NCBI RefSeq assembly: GCF_949774975.1 | Contig: NC_083104.1 | Coordinates: forward strand, 101,553,556-101,617,555 | Direction: 5' to 3' | Origin: Lagenorhynchus albirostris | Lineage: Eukaryota; Chordata; Mammalia; Artiodactyla; Delphinidae | Length of the DNA stretch: 64,000 nt | Shown here: positions 1 through 11,814 of the stretch, piece after piece | How the letters are laid out: every line of letters begins with the position of its first letter | Position numbering within the stretch: the stretch's first letter is position 1 | Position numbers and translations under genes: made by a program | The notes under the pieces: model-generated | Databases searched by the model: none | Seen by the model: the letters and a program-made list of their open reading frames with translations, nothing else | What the model was told of the DNA's origin: nothing

Positions 1-99
1 TCTACGCTCCTGCCAACAGTGTAGGGGAATATTTGTGGTTCTCCATTCTTACAGTGTTGGGTTTTGTGGGGGTTTTGTTTTTGAAAAGCTATTTTATTG

Positions 100-1955
100 T
101 AATCTGAATTTGTGGTTCCCTGATTAATAATAAGGATGAGCGTGTCTTCATACGTGTATTTGTACGTATTAGCCATTCCTGTTTCCTTTCCACAGCTAGG
201 CCTGTTTATGTCTTCTATATATTTCCTGCTCTCTTCTTTCTTATTAATTAGGATATTTTACATATTCTGAATAATGATTCTTTGTTGGTTATATTTTACA
301 AATATCGTCCAGATTGAAGCTTGTCTTTTCAATTTTCTTTTCTTCTTCTTTTATTTTCTGGTCTAGGCACGAGAGATCTTCGTTCCTGGACCAGGGTGTG
401 AAGCCGGGACCCCATCGCTGAAAGCACCGAATCCTATAACCACTGGACCGCCAGGGAATTCCCTGGCTTTTCACTTTTCAAATGGTGATTTTAGTGAACA
501 GAAGACCTTATTATTAGTCAATTTTGTCAATTTTTTTGTTTATGCTTTTCTCACTCAAAGTCTTACCCTATACACAGATCGTTAAGATACTCTTCTGTAT
601 TTTTTAAAAAGTTTCAAAGTTTTACTCTTCCTGTTTTACTTCCTGATCCATCTGGAATTGGTTTTTATGTATGGTGTGACACGTGAATCCATTGCCATTT
701 ATGGATAACCCCTCTGGTCTGCAAAGCCCTATCGATCATGTATCACGTTTTGATTTAATTGTGGATCAGTTTCCGAGCTCTCTTTTTCTCTCTTGGTCTG
801 TTTTTCATCCTTGTATTAGTAACACACAATCCTAATCACTGAAGCTTTATGATACATTTTGATTCTGGTGGAACGTGTTCACCTTTTCACCTACTCTTGG
901 CCCTTGGCGGTTCTCTGTACTTTTTAGAATTAGGTTGCAAAGTTCCACAAAATATCTTCTTGGGATTTTTATTGGAATTTCATTGAATCTACACAACAGT
1001 TTGGAGAGAAATGAGATCTTTAAGGTATTCAATCTTCCTATCCATAGAAAATGTTTGTCATTCTGTTTATTTTGGTCTTATTTAATATCTCCCACCAAAG
1101 TTTTATAACTTTCTCCAAGAAGGTCTTGTATATCTTTTGTTAGGCTTATTCCTTGGTACCTTATTTTCTTGTTGCTATTGCAGATAATATTTTTACAAAC
1201 TGCATTTCCTAACGTCTTTGTTTTTGTTGGTATGTAGAAATGCAGTTGACTCCTATATTGATTTTATGTCTAGCAAACTTACTAAAGTCGTTTATTAATT
1301 CTAAGAGTTTATAGATAATTGGAAGTTTTCTATGGAGAACATAATATCTGCAAATAATGACAGTTTGGTTTCTGTATTACTTTGAATCCGTATTATCTTT
1401 GCCTTAGTACTCAGGTCAAGATTCCAATATAGTGCTGAGTAGAGGTGGGGATAGCATGGAACCTTTTATTATTCCTGATTTTAAAGAGCACGTGTTCATA
1501 TTTCACAACTGAGAACAAGATTTGCGGTTATTATTTTGAAGAGACTCTTTATCATATTAAGGACATTCCTTTCTTTTTCTAGTTTGTAAAGGAATTAAAC
1601 AATTTTTTTCTTTTTTCTCATGAATGCTCTTTTCATTTTTATCCAATGCTTATCTTACATCAGTTCAGATCACAACATAGTTTTTCTCCTACTAATGTTA
1701 TAAGTTATATTGATATATGTACTAATGTTGACCTAACCTTTCATTCCTGGAATAAGCCCAATTTGGTCATGCTTTGTTTTCTTTTTTTTAAATTGCTGGC
1801 TTCAGTTTGCTGATACTTTGCTCAGGATTTTTGCATTCATGTTTGTGAATGAGATTGGTCTTCAATTTCTTTTCCAATACAGTCCTTGCTGAGTCTGGGA
1901 AGTGTTCGTCTTTTTTCTGTTCTCTAAAGAGTTTGCATAAGTTTGGATCGTTGGG
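100..1955 (-). mobile_element. Old L1 fragment (3' half of ORF2), degraded
   Basis: The plus strand reads as the reverse complement of mammalian L1 ORF2 3' sequence: typical phrases such as tcatctggaattggttttt-like and ggaatttcattgaatct occur in the expected antisense order. All frames carry many stops and no ORF exceeds about 80 residues, so this is an ancient L1M-type copy. A SINE at 359-464 interrupts it. Subfamily not determined; left boundary is vague because the element may run into the window edge. Confidence 0.75.
359..464 (-). mobile_element. CHR-type tRNA-derived SINE, short form, antisense
   Basis: Ends in ccgccagggaattccctgg on the plus strand, the reverse complement of the SINE head. 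The internal part matches the antisense pol III B-box side (gaagccgggaccccatcgc) with several substitutions. It sits inside the old L1 and is younger than it. No clean target duplication was found. Confidence 0.8.
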
Positions 1956-2004
1956 TTTTTACAGGTGCTAGAGCCAGCCAGCTTAGTGGAGAGACCAGTA
2001 TTTG

Positions 2005-2200
2005 GGGTTTGAGACCTGTTTGGGCTCCCTTCTTATCATTTAGTAGCTGCGAGCTCTCGGCCTGGTAACTTAGATCTCCGGGACTCAGTTTCCTCATGAG
2101 TTAAATGGGAGTAGTAGTACACGCTCTCCCTGCCTCAAAGGGTTGTTGCATTATGGTGAGCATTAAATGGGATACTTTATGTATAACTGCAATATAAATC
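2005..2200 (+). mobile_element. MIR SINE
   Basis: The ordered MIR signature is present: ggtttgagacctg, then tagtagctg, then ctcagtttcctcatgagttaaatgggagtagtag, ending in a gagcattaaatggga stretch. This is an ancient tRNA-derived SINE; divergence looks typical of that age. Confidence 0.75.
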
Positions 2201-2589
2201 CCATAGGGAAGATAATCCCTGCCAAAGCTGGCTTTGGGGAAAACACTGTCCTGTGGATTATTCTCTCTGTGATACTGTAAATCAGATGAAGGAAGCGGAA
2301 ATGCTCTTGGAGGCTTCATCTACTATAGGGTTAGGGTCAGAAGCACTGACGATACACCTCCAGAAGAGATGGCGTTAGCAGTTTCTGAAGTCAGATTTGT
2401 AGCTTTTCCTTCAGAGCCTGGGAGGGGGCCCAGGTCACTGAATCACTGACTGTCTGGGCTAGAGAGGGTGCACATCCAATCAATGGTGAACTGCAGCCAA
2501 GACGGTATTAACTCACACCCAGGGATTTAGGATCTTAATTTTAAATTGAACATTAAGTTTTGCATGTGTGTTTTAATTTATGAAAATAA
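2201..2589. other. Unassigned stretch, no gene seen
   Basis: No recognisable repeat, exon or RNA gene. The open frames here are short and lack any domain-like composition. Confidence 0.5.
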
Positions 2590-2765
2590 TGCCTTCTCAC
2601 AGTAATGGGACAAGAGAGATTTTAAACGATGTGAGAGTTAAAAATAAAAAAGTTTTCCTTTTTCTCTAGTCACCTCAGCCCCTTCTCCTCCTCAGAGATA
2701 ACTTTTTAAACTTTCTCTTTGTAGTCTTTCTGGAAGTTCCTGCCACAATTCTAAAGGGTGTGAAT
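2590..2765 (-). mobile_element. Old L1 3' UTR fragment
   Basis: Contains the antisense L1M 3'-end pattern: an A-rich block near 2640, a cagccccttctcctcctcagagataac block, then tctttctggaagttcc. Highly diverged; subfamily uncertain. Confidence 0.5.
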
Positions 2766-3839
2766 TGACTGCTATTCCTTGATTTGTAAGTTTTTAGACG
2801 GTGTCTATTATCTCCCATCTACAATGATGAATTTATCTTTCTTTCACTCTTCTCCACTTTCTACTAGTTACATTTCATTTTTAGTTCTTCTCTTAGAATT
2901 ATATTATATACCACTGTATTAATATTTAATAATATTATTAAGAATAGCATTAATAATATTTAATAATATGAAATATTCAAATAACATTTTGGAATGTCTG
3001 CATCTTGTCCTATCGATTTTAGCGTTTTCCTAGCATTCTCAGTATACAATACGGGAAACTTGGTTCCTCTACATTTCCCTTCATTCTTCCACCTCCATCT
3101 GCCTCCTAACCCCTGTCACCCATACCGTCATGTTTCAATAACAGATATTCTGTTCTGTAACCATATATGTCCTTTGTGCTTTGCCTATAGTTTGATTCTA
3201 AAAACTGAAAGCCAAGTGTTGATAATTTATCCAGAATTTGTTACTAAGATAACGTAAATACGTGTTCAATGAAGACCACGAAATGTGATTGCTAAACTAG
3301 AGAAGCAGATGAGACCCTGTATTAACTAACCTGGGTTCTTGAAGGAGGAAACTCTCAAAAACCAGCAGGAAGAGTGATTTCCAGGAGAAGGGAAGAGGCT
3401 CAGCATATCGTAACTACTTAACTTTATTACTACTTTACGCATTCATCTTATAAATAAAATTATCCAGCTTTTCAATTATACCATTTTTGCAGAGAATCAA
3501 TTTCCTTTATGAATACATTTTTTTTTTTTTTAGAGCTTGCTGAATTTTTCTAATTTTTCTAGGTTCTAATTTGGACCTATTGCTTTCCAGACTTCCTGCA
3601 CAGCTATCGTCCTGGGGTTTCTTTTCATTCTCTCCTGGGTTAACTTTCTTGCAGGTTGTGTCTGTCACTTCGTTGCACTTCTCTCTTGTTTTGCTGTGGT
3701 ACATGCTTGATTAGTACTTTCAGAGAAGGTTACTATGTGATAAGTATCTGAGTCCTCGCATATGCATTAGTGTCTAGATTTTATTCTTATTTGTGATTGA
3801 AAACTCAGGAAGGTATAACATTTTGTGTTTAAAATAAAA
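2766..3839. other. AT-rich unassigned stretch
   Basis: AT-rich DNA with a short hairpin-forming block at 2921-2969 and a T14 run near 3519. I recognise no gene. Some of it may be very old L1 but I cannot assign it. Confidence 0.4.
2921..2969. repeat. AT-rich direct and inverted repeat
   Basis: The 15-mer aatatttaataatat occurs at 2921 and again at 2955. The arms aatattatta (2931-2940) and taataatatt (2951-2960) form a perfect 10-bp inverted repeat around a 10-nt loop. It could extrude a weak hairpin; low-complexity origin is likely. Confidence 0.7.
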
Positions 3840-4002
3840 GTTCTTCAAAACTTAAAGGTGATCCTCATTGTCTAATTGCATTGAATGTTGCTGATAAGAA
3901 ATTTGATGCCAATATGATTCTGGTTCCCTTGTAGGCAGCTTATTCTTTCCTTCCGGAAACTTTATATTTGCCATTCTAAAATTTCAAGATGATGGCTCTA
4001 GG

Positions 4003-4050
<48 letters not shown>

Positions 4051-4620
4051 TGTGTGTGTATGTGTGAGTGTGGTGTGTTTTAATTCATCCTTTCTATGAC
4101 TTGGTGATGTCTGCAAACTGGCATCTTTCTTTTGCTCTGGAAAATTTTCATAATTTTCTGCCTTGTATGTTTTCTGTTCTCTTTGTTTTGAGCATCTATT
4201 AAGTGAATATTAGACTTCCTGAATTTATCCTCTTAAGTCTCTTAACCTTCTGAATGCTTTTTTGGTAAATCTCTGCGTTTTTAATTTATCATCTGAGATA
4301 ACAATGTTTTTCTTCTAGCCCTTCCATTGAATATTTTATTTCGGCAATTATATTTTTAAAATTCAACAACTTTTTCTTATCTGATTTTGGGGGTGAACGT
4401 ACTGTGCTGTTTCTTCCTCTTTAACCTCCTCCTCCTAACTTGTATTCTTATTCTTCCTTCTCCTCTTCCTCTCTTCTTCTTCTATGTGTTACTTTTCTCT
4501 CAGGTGCCGATTAGAGTTTGGAATGTCTCTTCTGTGGCCTGTACTCTCTGTATTTTCTCTAGGGTATTTTGTTTTTGTTCATCTTACTCCATCTCTCTTG
4601 GGTGGTTAATTTTTTCCCTC
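3840..4620 (-). mobile_element. Possible old L1 5'/ORF1 region, antisense
   Basis: Phrases such as ctctggaaaattttcataatttt and gaatgctttttt resemble the antisense ORF1/5' region of old L1 or HAL1 copies. The match is loose and no reading frame survives. A TG microsatellite sits inside it. Confidence 0.35.
4005..4075. repeat. (TG)n microsatellite with interruptions
   Basis: A nearly pure TG run from 4005 to 4047 is followed by an interrupted tail (acgtgtgtgtatgtgtgagtg). Likely length-polymorphic. Confidence 0.95.
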
Positions 4621-4639
4621 TAACTAATTATCACTTAGT

Positions 4640-5335
4640 TGATCAAAATAATATTTATTTAGTTCTTTCTCTTAGCCAGACACTGAGAAAGACCAGCTAG
4701 GCGCCTACGCCATGAAGCTTGCACTGTAGGGAAGAGGTCAAAATTGTCAAGTGAATAAATAGGTAAATAGGAATTTCAATTTGTGTGTCATGAAGGAAAT
4801 AGAGCAGGGTAACTTGAGAGCAAGTAATGAGGTGGAGGCCCTTTAGAACGAGTGGTGGGAAGGCTTCTTTTAGAATGGGACAGAGATCTGACACCAGCAA
4901 TGTGACAGAAGTGGGAGGTGGGGAAGGGAAGGGTCAGATTACATAACATCTCTAGGTAGGCCCTGGTGTCAGAGGTTTGGCTTTGATTTAATTGCAGCAG
5001 GAAACCACTGGAGCATTTCAGGAGGGGGGGTCATGCTCTGATTTATGGTTTTAATGATTCACCCTACCTGCTGAGTGGAGAATGACCAGCGATAGACGAG
5101 GATGGCCATAGGAGCCATGAGGAGCCTCTTGCAGTGTCTAAGCTGAGTGAGGTTAGGCCGGGGCTGACAGCAGCAGGATGGTAAGGCCTGGCCACCACGA
5201 CAGCGTCCGTCTTGTAGGCAGGACAGAACGTACTGTGAGAAGGAGAGAGTGGTCCATTGTGTTAACTGCCGTGGGAAGGTTACGGAAGGTGAGGACACAG
5301 CAGTGAACATCACACCTGGCAAGTGAAGGTCACTA
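4640..5335 (-). mobile_element. L2 LINE fragment, antisense
   Basis: The block around 4985-5090 (aaaccactggagcatttcagg, then tcatgctctgatttatgg, then ctgctgagtggagaatgacc) is the reverse complement of the L2 ORF segment encoding a conserved block before the 3' end. The 4650-4900 part matches the antisense L2 3' half. Stops are frequent; ancient and inactive. Confidence 0.65.
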
Positions 5336-6034
5336 GTGACTTCACAGTCTAGGAGAGTCCTGAAGCTGAAACTAGATGGAGTGAGCGTATGCAGGGTCTG
5401 GACCTAGTACCCGCCTAGTAAGTTACTTAGTGGTGGATTTGTCACTTCCTATTGGTAGCTTGGAATGAAAATTCCTTTAATATTTGTCCCTAACCCAAAA
5501 CACTTTGCAGAGCTGTCCATATTTCTTCTAAAGCCCTCCCCTTCTCCCTTCTTCCTATTCTTCTAATTAGGTCAGAAAACAGCCTCAGTGAGGAACAAAT
5601 GGTTTTAAAATCTCCCTTTACCTCCATGTAATTCCTGCTCATCTGTGACCAGAAAGGACGCTTGAATTCCGTTTTGTTAACGGGTATGTGGGGGGGGACT
5701 GGGGCTTCTTTCGGGCTGCTGGTGTTGAAGCCGGGGAAGCACTGGGTAGAGGAGGTGCCGAGAAACTATCAGGAAATGGAGGAAGTTACTGAAGCTGTGA
5801 GATGCTCTTTGGGTGCACTCACTATCTGAAACCAAGAAATTAAACCACAAATCCGTAAAATTTCCTCTAAAACCCCCAAACAAAAAGCATGGTTTTATTT
5901 CCAAAGTTACCGAACACATACAGATGCTTTTCTCAAATACCAAATTTTTGAAGGTAGGGATCAGATCCAGTTGGTGAAGGGATGTGCAGAAGTATCAAAG
6001 CGACTAAGATGTGCCTCCACTGTAAAGATATCAC
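5336..6034. other. Unassigned stretch, no gene seen
   Basis: No exon, RNA gene or repeat that I can name. The 88-codon frame on the minus strand near 5677-5943 has no recognisable domain. Confidence 0.5.
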
Positions 6035-6135
6035 TTCATTTAATCCCATAACAGCCCTTGCAGTGGGTTATTTTAATTCCTGTTTACAGATGAGGAAACC
6101 TAGGACTGGCCACTGTCACACAAGCTAGTGACAAA
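6035..6135 (-). mobile_element. MIR SINE, antisense core
   Basis: Reads tcatttaatcccataacagc, then tttacagatgaggaaac, then tgtcacacaagctagtgac, the reverse complement of the MIR core. Confidence 0.8.
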
Positions 6136-6779
6136 CATACTTAGTAGTCATGTTTATTCATCCTTTTTTCCTCTCCCCCCCCAGTTTAGCTTTTATTTTT
6201 GTTAAAGCTATAAATGTGTAAAGTACAAATATAGAAATAATTCTACATGACTGATTGTAAAACATAACAATTCCGTGTCCCACTCTCCAGAAGCATTCAC
6301 TTGCAATATCCACTTGATTCTTTCAACATTCACTCAAATTTGTAACATATTTTTTTATTTAAAAAAAATTTTGGACATTAAGTATTTGCTTCAGACATGG
6401 AATACAGGACTTTGTTCTTTCTCTTTTACCCACCTTCACTCAGGACACAGTTCATCTCCATCCTCCCAATATAAGTAAATTATGATTTTGGTTAGCTCAT
6501 TATTCAAGTTTATTACGACAACGCATGCTGAGTCATGCAGTACACATTGTTACTTTTTCTCTCTGTTGTATCTTTTCATTTTCTCTAGAGTTAATAATTG
6601 CCTTCTTGTTTTATTTGCATAGTTTTCTGTATACCTGCTGCTAATTCAGTGCCTACTCTTCCAATATACTCAATTTCATCTTCTTGAAGAAATCTCTTCC
6701 GGATCTTCTGATCTGCTCCAAACTGGGCTAGTTGCCCTGTATATACCAGTGACATATCTGTCATCCTGAGTTCTGCCTG
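6136..6779. other. Unassigned AT-rich stretch
   Basis: AT-rich with a short A/T homopolymer at about 6350-6370. It may be the 3' continuation of the L1/HAL1-like material that follows, but I see no convincing signature. Confidence 0.4.
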
Positions 6780-7440
6780 CACCCATTATGCTGGGTAATT
6801 CCTTCAACTCTCTCCTTGCAGGTCTGAACAGGTCTTTTTCTATCCTCTCATTTAACTGATAGTTAACTGAGTGTAAAATTCTAGGTTTCAAAACATTTTA
6901 CTTCAGAAATTGAGAGGCTTCATTCCATTACCTTCTGGCTTGTCCCATAAACCTATGTTTTGTTTGTTTTCTTCTCTTTTGAAGTTTGGAGGATCTTTTC
7001 TCTGTTTCTAGCATTCTGAAATGTCACAACGATGTGCTTTGCTGTGGATCTATTTTGCTTCCTCTATGGCTTTTGTGGGCCCCATTTACTCTAAAAACAC
7101 ATGTCTTTTTGTTCTGGGAGATTTTGCTTAAATTATTTTGCTGGTGACTTCTCTGTTTTCTCTTTTTGGAACGCCTGGACCAATTCTCTGTTTTTTTTTC
7201 TATTTTTTGTGCTTTTTTGTTCTCTCTGGGAAATTTTCTCAAACTCATCTTCTATTTTAAGTAATTTCCAAGAATTATGTGAATGTTCTTCTTTCATAGA
7301 TTAAAAAAACCCCAAACCACACACAATGTCTTCCATTATCTCTCTAAGGATATTAATGATGGTTTCAGGGGATGTTTTCTCTTTTCTACCTGATTTTTCC
7401 AGTTTGTTTTGGTGCCTGGCTTTCAAATTAATATATTTTA
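6780..7440 (-). mobile_element. HAL1 or old L1 ORF1 region, antisense
   Basis: The plus strand contains gggagattttgctt, ggaaattttctcaaactcatcttctattt and ttatctctctaaggatattaatgatgg in the order expected for the antisense ORF1 region of HAL1/L1M. No intact frame remains. HAL1 versus L1M cannot be settled by eye. Confidence 0.55.
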
Positions 7441-7732
7441 TTGACTCTAAGGCCCTTTGATGCTCGTGCTTTCTTGACTTTACAAGAAGGTGGCCATGAA
7501 ATTATGTGGCACCGCTGTAGCGTGACTGCCTCATGGCTGACAGTGACTTCACAATACCACCAGTTTGTAAGCTGTATCTGGATTTCAGAGATGTTCATTC
7601 AGAGATGTCAAATATTTGTATCTTAGAATCAGTGAAATGGAGTAAACACTTTCTTCCGATATCTGGGGATCCTTGCCATTCTGCCCATAGTTTAAGAGTG
7701 GTGTCCCCAAATCTGTTGGAAGCTTTTTCTGT
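7441..7732. other. Unassigned stretch upstream of the minisatellite
   Basis: May be the 5' side of the HAL1/L1-like element. Two overlapping short frames run through it; the longer one (7533-7811) exists only because it reads into the GGT-rich minisatellite. Confidence 0.4.
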
Positions 7733-7963
7733 GTTGTTGTTGGTGGTGGTGGTGGTAGTGATGGTGTTGGTGCTAGTATTGGTGTTGGTGGTGACGGTGG
7801 TGATGGTGTAGGTATTAGTATTGGTTTGGTGTTGGTGGTGATGGTGGTAGTGATGGTGTTGGTCGTGACAGTGTTGGTGCTAGTGCTGGTGTTGGTGGTG
7901 ACGGTGGTGATGGTGTTGGTATTAGTATTGGTTTGGTGATGGTGGTGGTGGTGGTCATGGTGG
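7733..7963. repeat. GGT/GAT-rich minisatellite with higher-order unit
   Basis: A mostly triplet array (ggt, gat, gct, gtt) of about 230 bp. It holds two copies of a larger unit: ggtggtagtgatggtgttgg starts at 7751 and again at 7843 (92 bp apart), while ggtgttggtggtgacggtgg starts at 7781 and 7888 (107 bp apart). The second unit therefore carries a 15-bp insertion. In one frame it reads as a Val/Leu-rich string, a composition artefact. Confidence 0.9.
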
Positions 7964-8624
7964 GTGGAAGGCTTTACTGACAGCAGACTTCGTTGGAAGG
8001 TGACTTGGCTTGACTGTTTTATTAGGAAATCCTCTAATTATTATTATCTTTTGGGCTGGCTGGATTCTTGAGAGAAAAATTTTTGAATCTTTTGCCAGAA
8101 GAGGTAAGCCTGGCTGCCAGTCTTCTGAGAGTAAAAAGAGGAAGGAAGGCTGAGGACTTAGATATTCGACGTGCACACTTCTGCTCAGCCCCCCTCCCCC
8201 TATATTAGTCCAGCCTTCCCTCTGCTTGCTGTTCCCAAAGATGTTCAATTATACCTCTCCAGGGGGAAGAAACGTCCATGCTCTTCCAGTTGTGGAGCTG
8301 GGAAGGAGAGCTGAGGATCTAAATGTTTCTCATACAGACTTGCAACCGTTTTCTGCTTCATCTTTTTCTCCACTTTAAAGAAACCTGGTGCTGCTTCTGA
8401 GCCTTTTGAAGGTCTGTGGTGTGAATCTTGACTTTCCCCACTGTTGGCTCAGGTTTGCTTAAATCAGTTTCTTCTCCTCTTTCATTTTATAGCTTCCAAA
8501 AATTTCTTTTTCCTTCCTCTCTGTTCTTGCGGGTCTATGCCTTAAAAATCGCTTTACTGTTACTTTAGTTTGGTTTAGGGAAGAAATAGAAGTAAACATC
8601 AACATTTAATTTGTCATCTTTAAA
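7964..8624. other. Unassigned stretch, no gene seen
   Basis: Non-repetitive to the eye. A 97-codon minus-strand frame at 7955-8248 has no recognisable domain and overlaps the minisatellite edge. Confidence 0.5.
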
Positions 8625-9440
8625 TGAAAGTCATCATTTATTTTTTCTCTGTAATTAAGAGATGTAAGTTCAATTCAGAACACTTAGAAAACAATGAAAA
8701 CTACAAAGGGGAAAACCCCCAAGATCTCCTCCCCAGAGCTGACCACAGATAACACCTTTGCACGTAACTCTAAATACTTTGTGATAAATTCTTAGTTTTG
8801 AAAATGATAAATAAACTAGCATGCACACTTTAAAGACTTTTGACATATATTGCCAGGCTGACCCACAGAAAAGTTATTCCCGTATACAATCAACCAGAAC
8901 CTGTATTTTAAAATATTGCCAGCAACAGGGGGTAGTATTCTTCTTAAACTTTTGCCAATCTGGTGGGGAAAAAGCATCTTCTTTTAATTTGCCTTTCTTA
9001 AATCCTAGTGACTTTAACTCCTATTCTACGTATAGTCCTATAAAATCTGGTGTGAATTGTCAGTTTGTATTTCTTTTTTTATAAATTACGTTTCTCATTT
9101 CCTCTGCCTATTTCTAATTAGCATTTTTATTTTACTGATTCATAAGAATATATTAAGGCTACCCTTTAATACTTCAAAATAATTTTCCTATTGTCTTTCA
9201 ATTTTTAAAGACCTCTTTTCATACTGTGCTGTTAGGCAATCGATTGTTTCTTTTATATGTATGTCTTTGTTAGTCTGTTCTTACCCCAAGGCTGTGCTTA
9301 CCTACATGGTCTTTTAGTTCTTATGTGGTTTCATAAGGCATGAAATAAGGCTCTAACTTTAGGTTTTTCTCTTACTTACCAATTATCTCAGCAATATTTG
9401 TTTAAAATATATTTTCCACATTGATTTGAAATGCCACTTT
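8625..9440 (-). mobile_element. Old L1 3' end, antisense
   Basis: The 3' UTR-like block (gaaaactacaaaggggaaaac, then cccagagctgaccacagataac) is followed by antisense ORF2 3' sequence (ttttgccaatctggtggggaaaa, then tttaatttgcctttctt). Order and orientation fit a minus-strand L1M copy. No coding frame survives. Confidence 0.6.
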
Positions 9441-10503
9441 TATCTGGATCTGTTTCAGAGCAAAGACCATGAACCTTTCAGTACACCATGCTCCCCTTCA
9501 GAACCGGCGAATTCGTTTTTCTTCATCTATCTATTTCTTCATCTGTCAGTGGTGCCAGGGAACTGCGTTATTCTTCCTGTTGCTATCTTGCAGCCCGATA
9601 TGCTCCTATTCATCAGTTCCAGAAACGTATCTGGGTCCTCTGTGGTGCCTCTGTGGTGCTGGTCCTTTGTGCTAAACACTGGGAATACAAAAGAAACGAG
9701 GGCAAGCCCTGTGTGGTGATCATGTCAGTAAGCCAGAGACAGCTCCAACCAGGAGTCATTCCACTGTCCTGGGACAGGTCTCTTCCAGGCAGGAAAGTGC
9801 AGGATTACAGAGAATCTGGAGGACGTCGAGCAAGATGGTCATGATAGCTGTTTGTGAGGGTGTGATCTTGCTTGAATTTTTACTGCTTCTTTATTCTTTC
9901 CTGTAGTATTGCTTGTATGTTTCACAAGCATACGCATTATTCCTTTTTAAATAAATCATTATCGTTTTGAAAAAATGGACCTCCATTTCATGGAGTTGGG
10001 TTAATTGCAACCCTTGGTTCCAACACTCTCTTGGGTCCCACATTACCTTTACAAAAAGAAGACAAGGAGAAGAACCTGCAGGGGTTAGTGCAGGCCCAGG
10101 GTAGGGAGGCTTCTTTGGGATGTTCCACGAGGGTGTTCCCGGGGGGGACACACGGGGGGTGGCATGAGGGGACAAGGTCCAGCAGCCTGGAACAATGTGG
10201 CCTTTGGGGAATTGTGGGTAATTCAGCTTGTCAGAAGCTGGGTCGTAAACCGGAGTGACCATGTGTTATCTGCGGTGCATAGAGAACATTGGAAATGAAC
10301 AATTTTAAGGCTGTGAGAATTTCCATGTGTAAGGATCTCATATATCTAATTAAACCAGTCCTTTGGGGCATAGTCTCACAAATGGAGGATCAGATATTCT
10401 TCCTATTAAAAAGTGTAACTTTTAAATATATCTCTGGTATTATATTAATAGCCAGAGAAAAACTCTCCAAGCTAAAAAATAATACCTGGGTGAAATAAAC
10501 AGT
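9441..10503. other. Unassigned stretch, no gene seen
   Basis: Several 68-123 codon frames on both strands overlap one another; none has a recognisable domain. I see no splice-bounded exon and no named repeat. Confidence 0.45.
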
Positions 10504-10520
10504 ATAAATAAATGCATATA

Positions 10521-10650
10521 GGGAATTTCCTGGAGATCCAGTGGTTAGGACTCCACGCTTTCACTGCCGAGGGCCCGGGTTCAATTCCTGGTTGGGGAAC
10601 TAAGATTCCCACAAACCACGCAGCGTGGCCAAAAAACTAAAGTAAAATAA
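10521..10650 (+). mobile_element. CHR-type SINE, short form, with target duplication
   Basis: Starts gggaatttcctggagatcca and carries the pol III B-box-like ggttcaattcc, then an A/T-rich tail (aaataaataaataa). It is bracketed by a 17-bp direct repeat, ataaataaatgcatata, at 10504-10520 and 10651-10667, which marks the L1-type target-site duplication. Confidence 0.93.
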
Positions 10651-11471
10651 ATAAATAAATGCATATATACCCGAATTATTAACAAAATGGGAACTTTGAC
10701 AAAGATGACCTTTCTACCCAGCATTATCAATTTCTCCCTGTCTACCCCTTCCTTCCCCAGGGCACACTGAAATGTCCTTGAGTCCTCTCTGATCTCGGTG
10801 CTGGTCTAAAGATCAATTCATGTCTCCGCTCTCCTTTCCAGAAAAAGGACACCACATGGTCTACTTTAGTTCTCTACCTCCCCTTCTCTCTGCATTCCCC
10901 TCAGTCAGGCTTTCAACCCCTCTGTACCACTGAGACTATTGTTACCAAGGTTGGCACAGACCTCTGTCCTGCCAAGTCCAGTGGTCCTTTGCTGTCCTCC
11001 CCGTACTGCGTCTTTTAGCAACAATTGGCAAGTCTGACCATGCTTTCCTGTTGGAAACATTTGTCTGAGCTTCCATTCCATCCCATTCTTCTGGTTTTCC
11101 TGCCACCTCACCGGCTGCTCCTTCTCAGTATCTTCCCCCTGTGTCTGACCTCTAGATGTTGGAATATTCTAGGACTCAGCTGTGGATCCCCTTTCTTTCT
11201 CTTGTTTTCTCCCTAAAGATCTGGCTTTCACGCCACCTGTATACGGAAGACTCCCAATAGCTTGACTCCCCCTGGACCTCTAGATTCCTAACCCCACCTG
11301 CCCACTTGACACCTCCATGTAGGTGGCTTTTAAGCATCTCAGACGCAGGTGGCCAGAACAAACTCTTGCTTTTCTACCCTCTCATGGTGGCTTCTCCCGG
11401 GTCTTCTCTGTCTCAGTAAAGGGCACCACCATCTTACTCTCTGGGACCTCAAACACAGGAATCATTCTTTT

Positions 11472-11592
11472 TTCTTTTTTTCGGCCGCGCCATGCAGCTT
11501 GCGGGATCTTAGTTCCCCAGCCAGGGATCAAACCTGTGCCCCCTGCAGTGGAAGCACAGAGTCTTAACCATTGGAGAGCCAGGGAATTCCCA
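11472..11592 (-). mobile_element. CHR-type SINE, short form, antisense (first of a pair)
   Basis: Runs from a T-rich start through cggccgcgccatgcagcttg to gagccagggaattccc. It is preceded by caggaatcattctttt (11456-11471) and followed by the same 16-mer (11593-11608), giving a clean target duplication. Confidence 0.92.
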
Positions 11593-11608
11593 CAGGAATC
11601 ATTCTTTT

Positions 11609-11814
11609 CTTTTTTTTTTTGTTGCGGTACGTGGGCCTCTCACTGTTGCGGCCTCTCCCGTTGCGGAGCACAGGCTCCGGACGCGCAGGCTCAGCGGCCA
11701 TGGCTCACGGGCCCAGCCGCTCCGCGGCATGTGGGATCTTCCCGGACCGGGGCACGAACCCGCGTCCCCTGCATCGGCAGGCGGACTCGCAACCACTGCG
11801 CCACCAGGGAAGCC
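11609..11814 (-). mobile_element. CHR-type SINE, long form, antisense (second of a pair)
   Basis: Starts with a T-tract, then gttgcggtacgtgggcctct, and ends ccaccagggaagccc. A third copy of the target, caggaatcattcct, lies at 11815-11828. The element shows the full 5' tRNA-like region and GC-rich body, and looks little diverged. Confidence 0.93.

Noticed and set aside
7533..7811. Val/Leu-rich 92-codon frame looking like a membrane segment
   Set aside because: Produced by the GGT-rich minisatellite; no start context or conservation.
9488..9844. 118-codon plus-strand frame
   Set aside because: Three overlapping plus-strand frames cover the same DNA; no domain, signal or exon boundary supports any of them.
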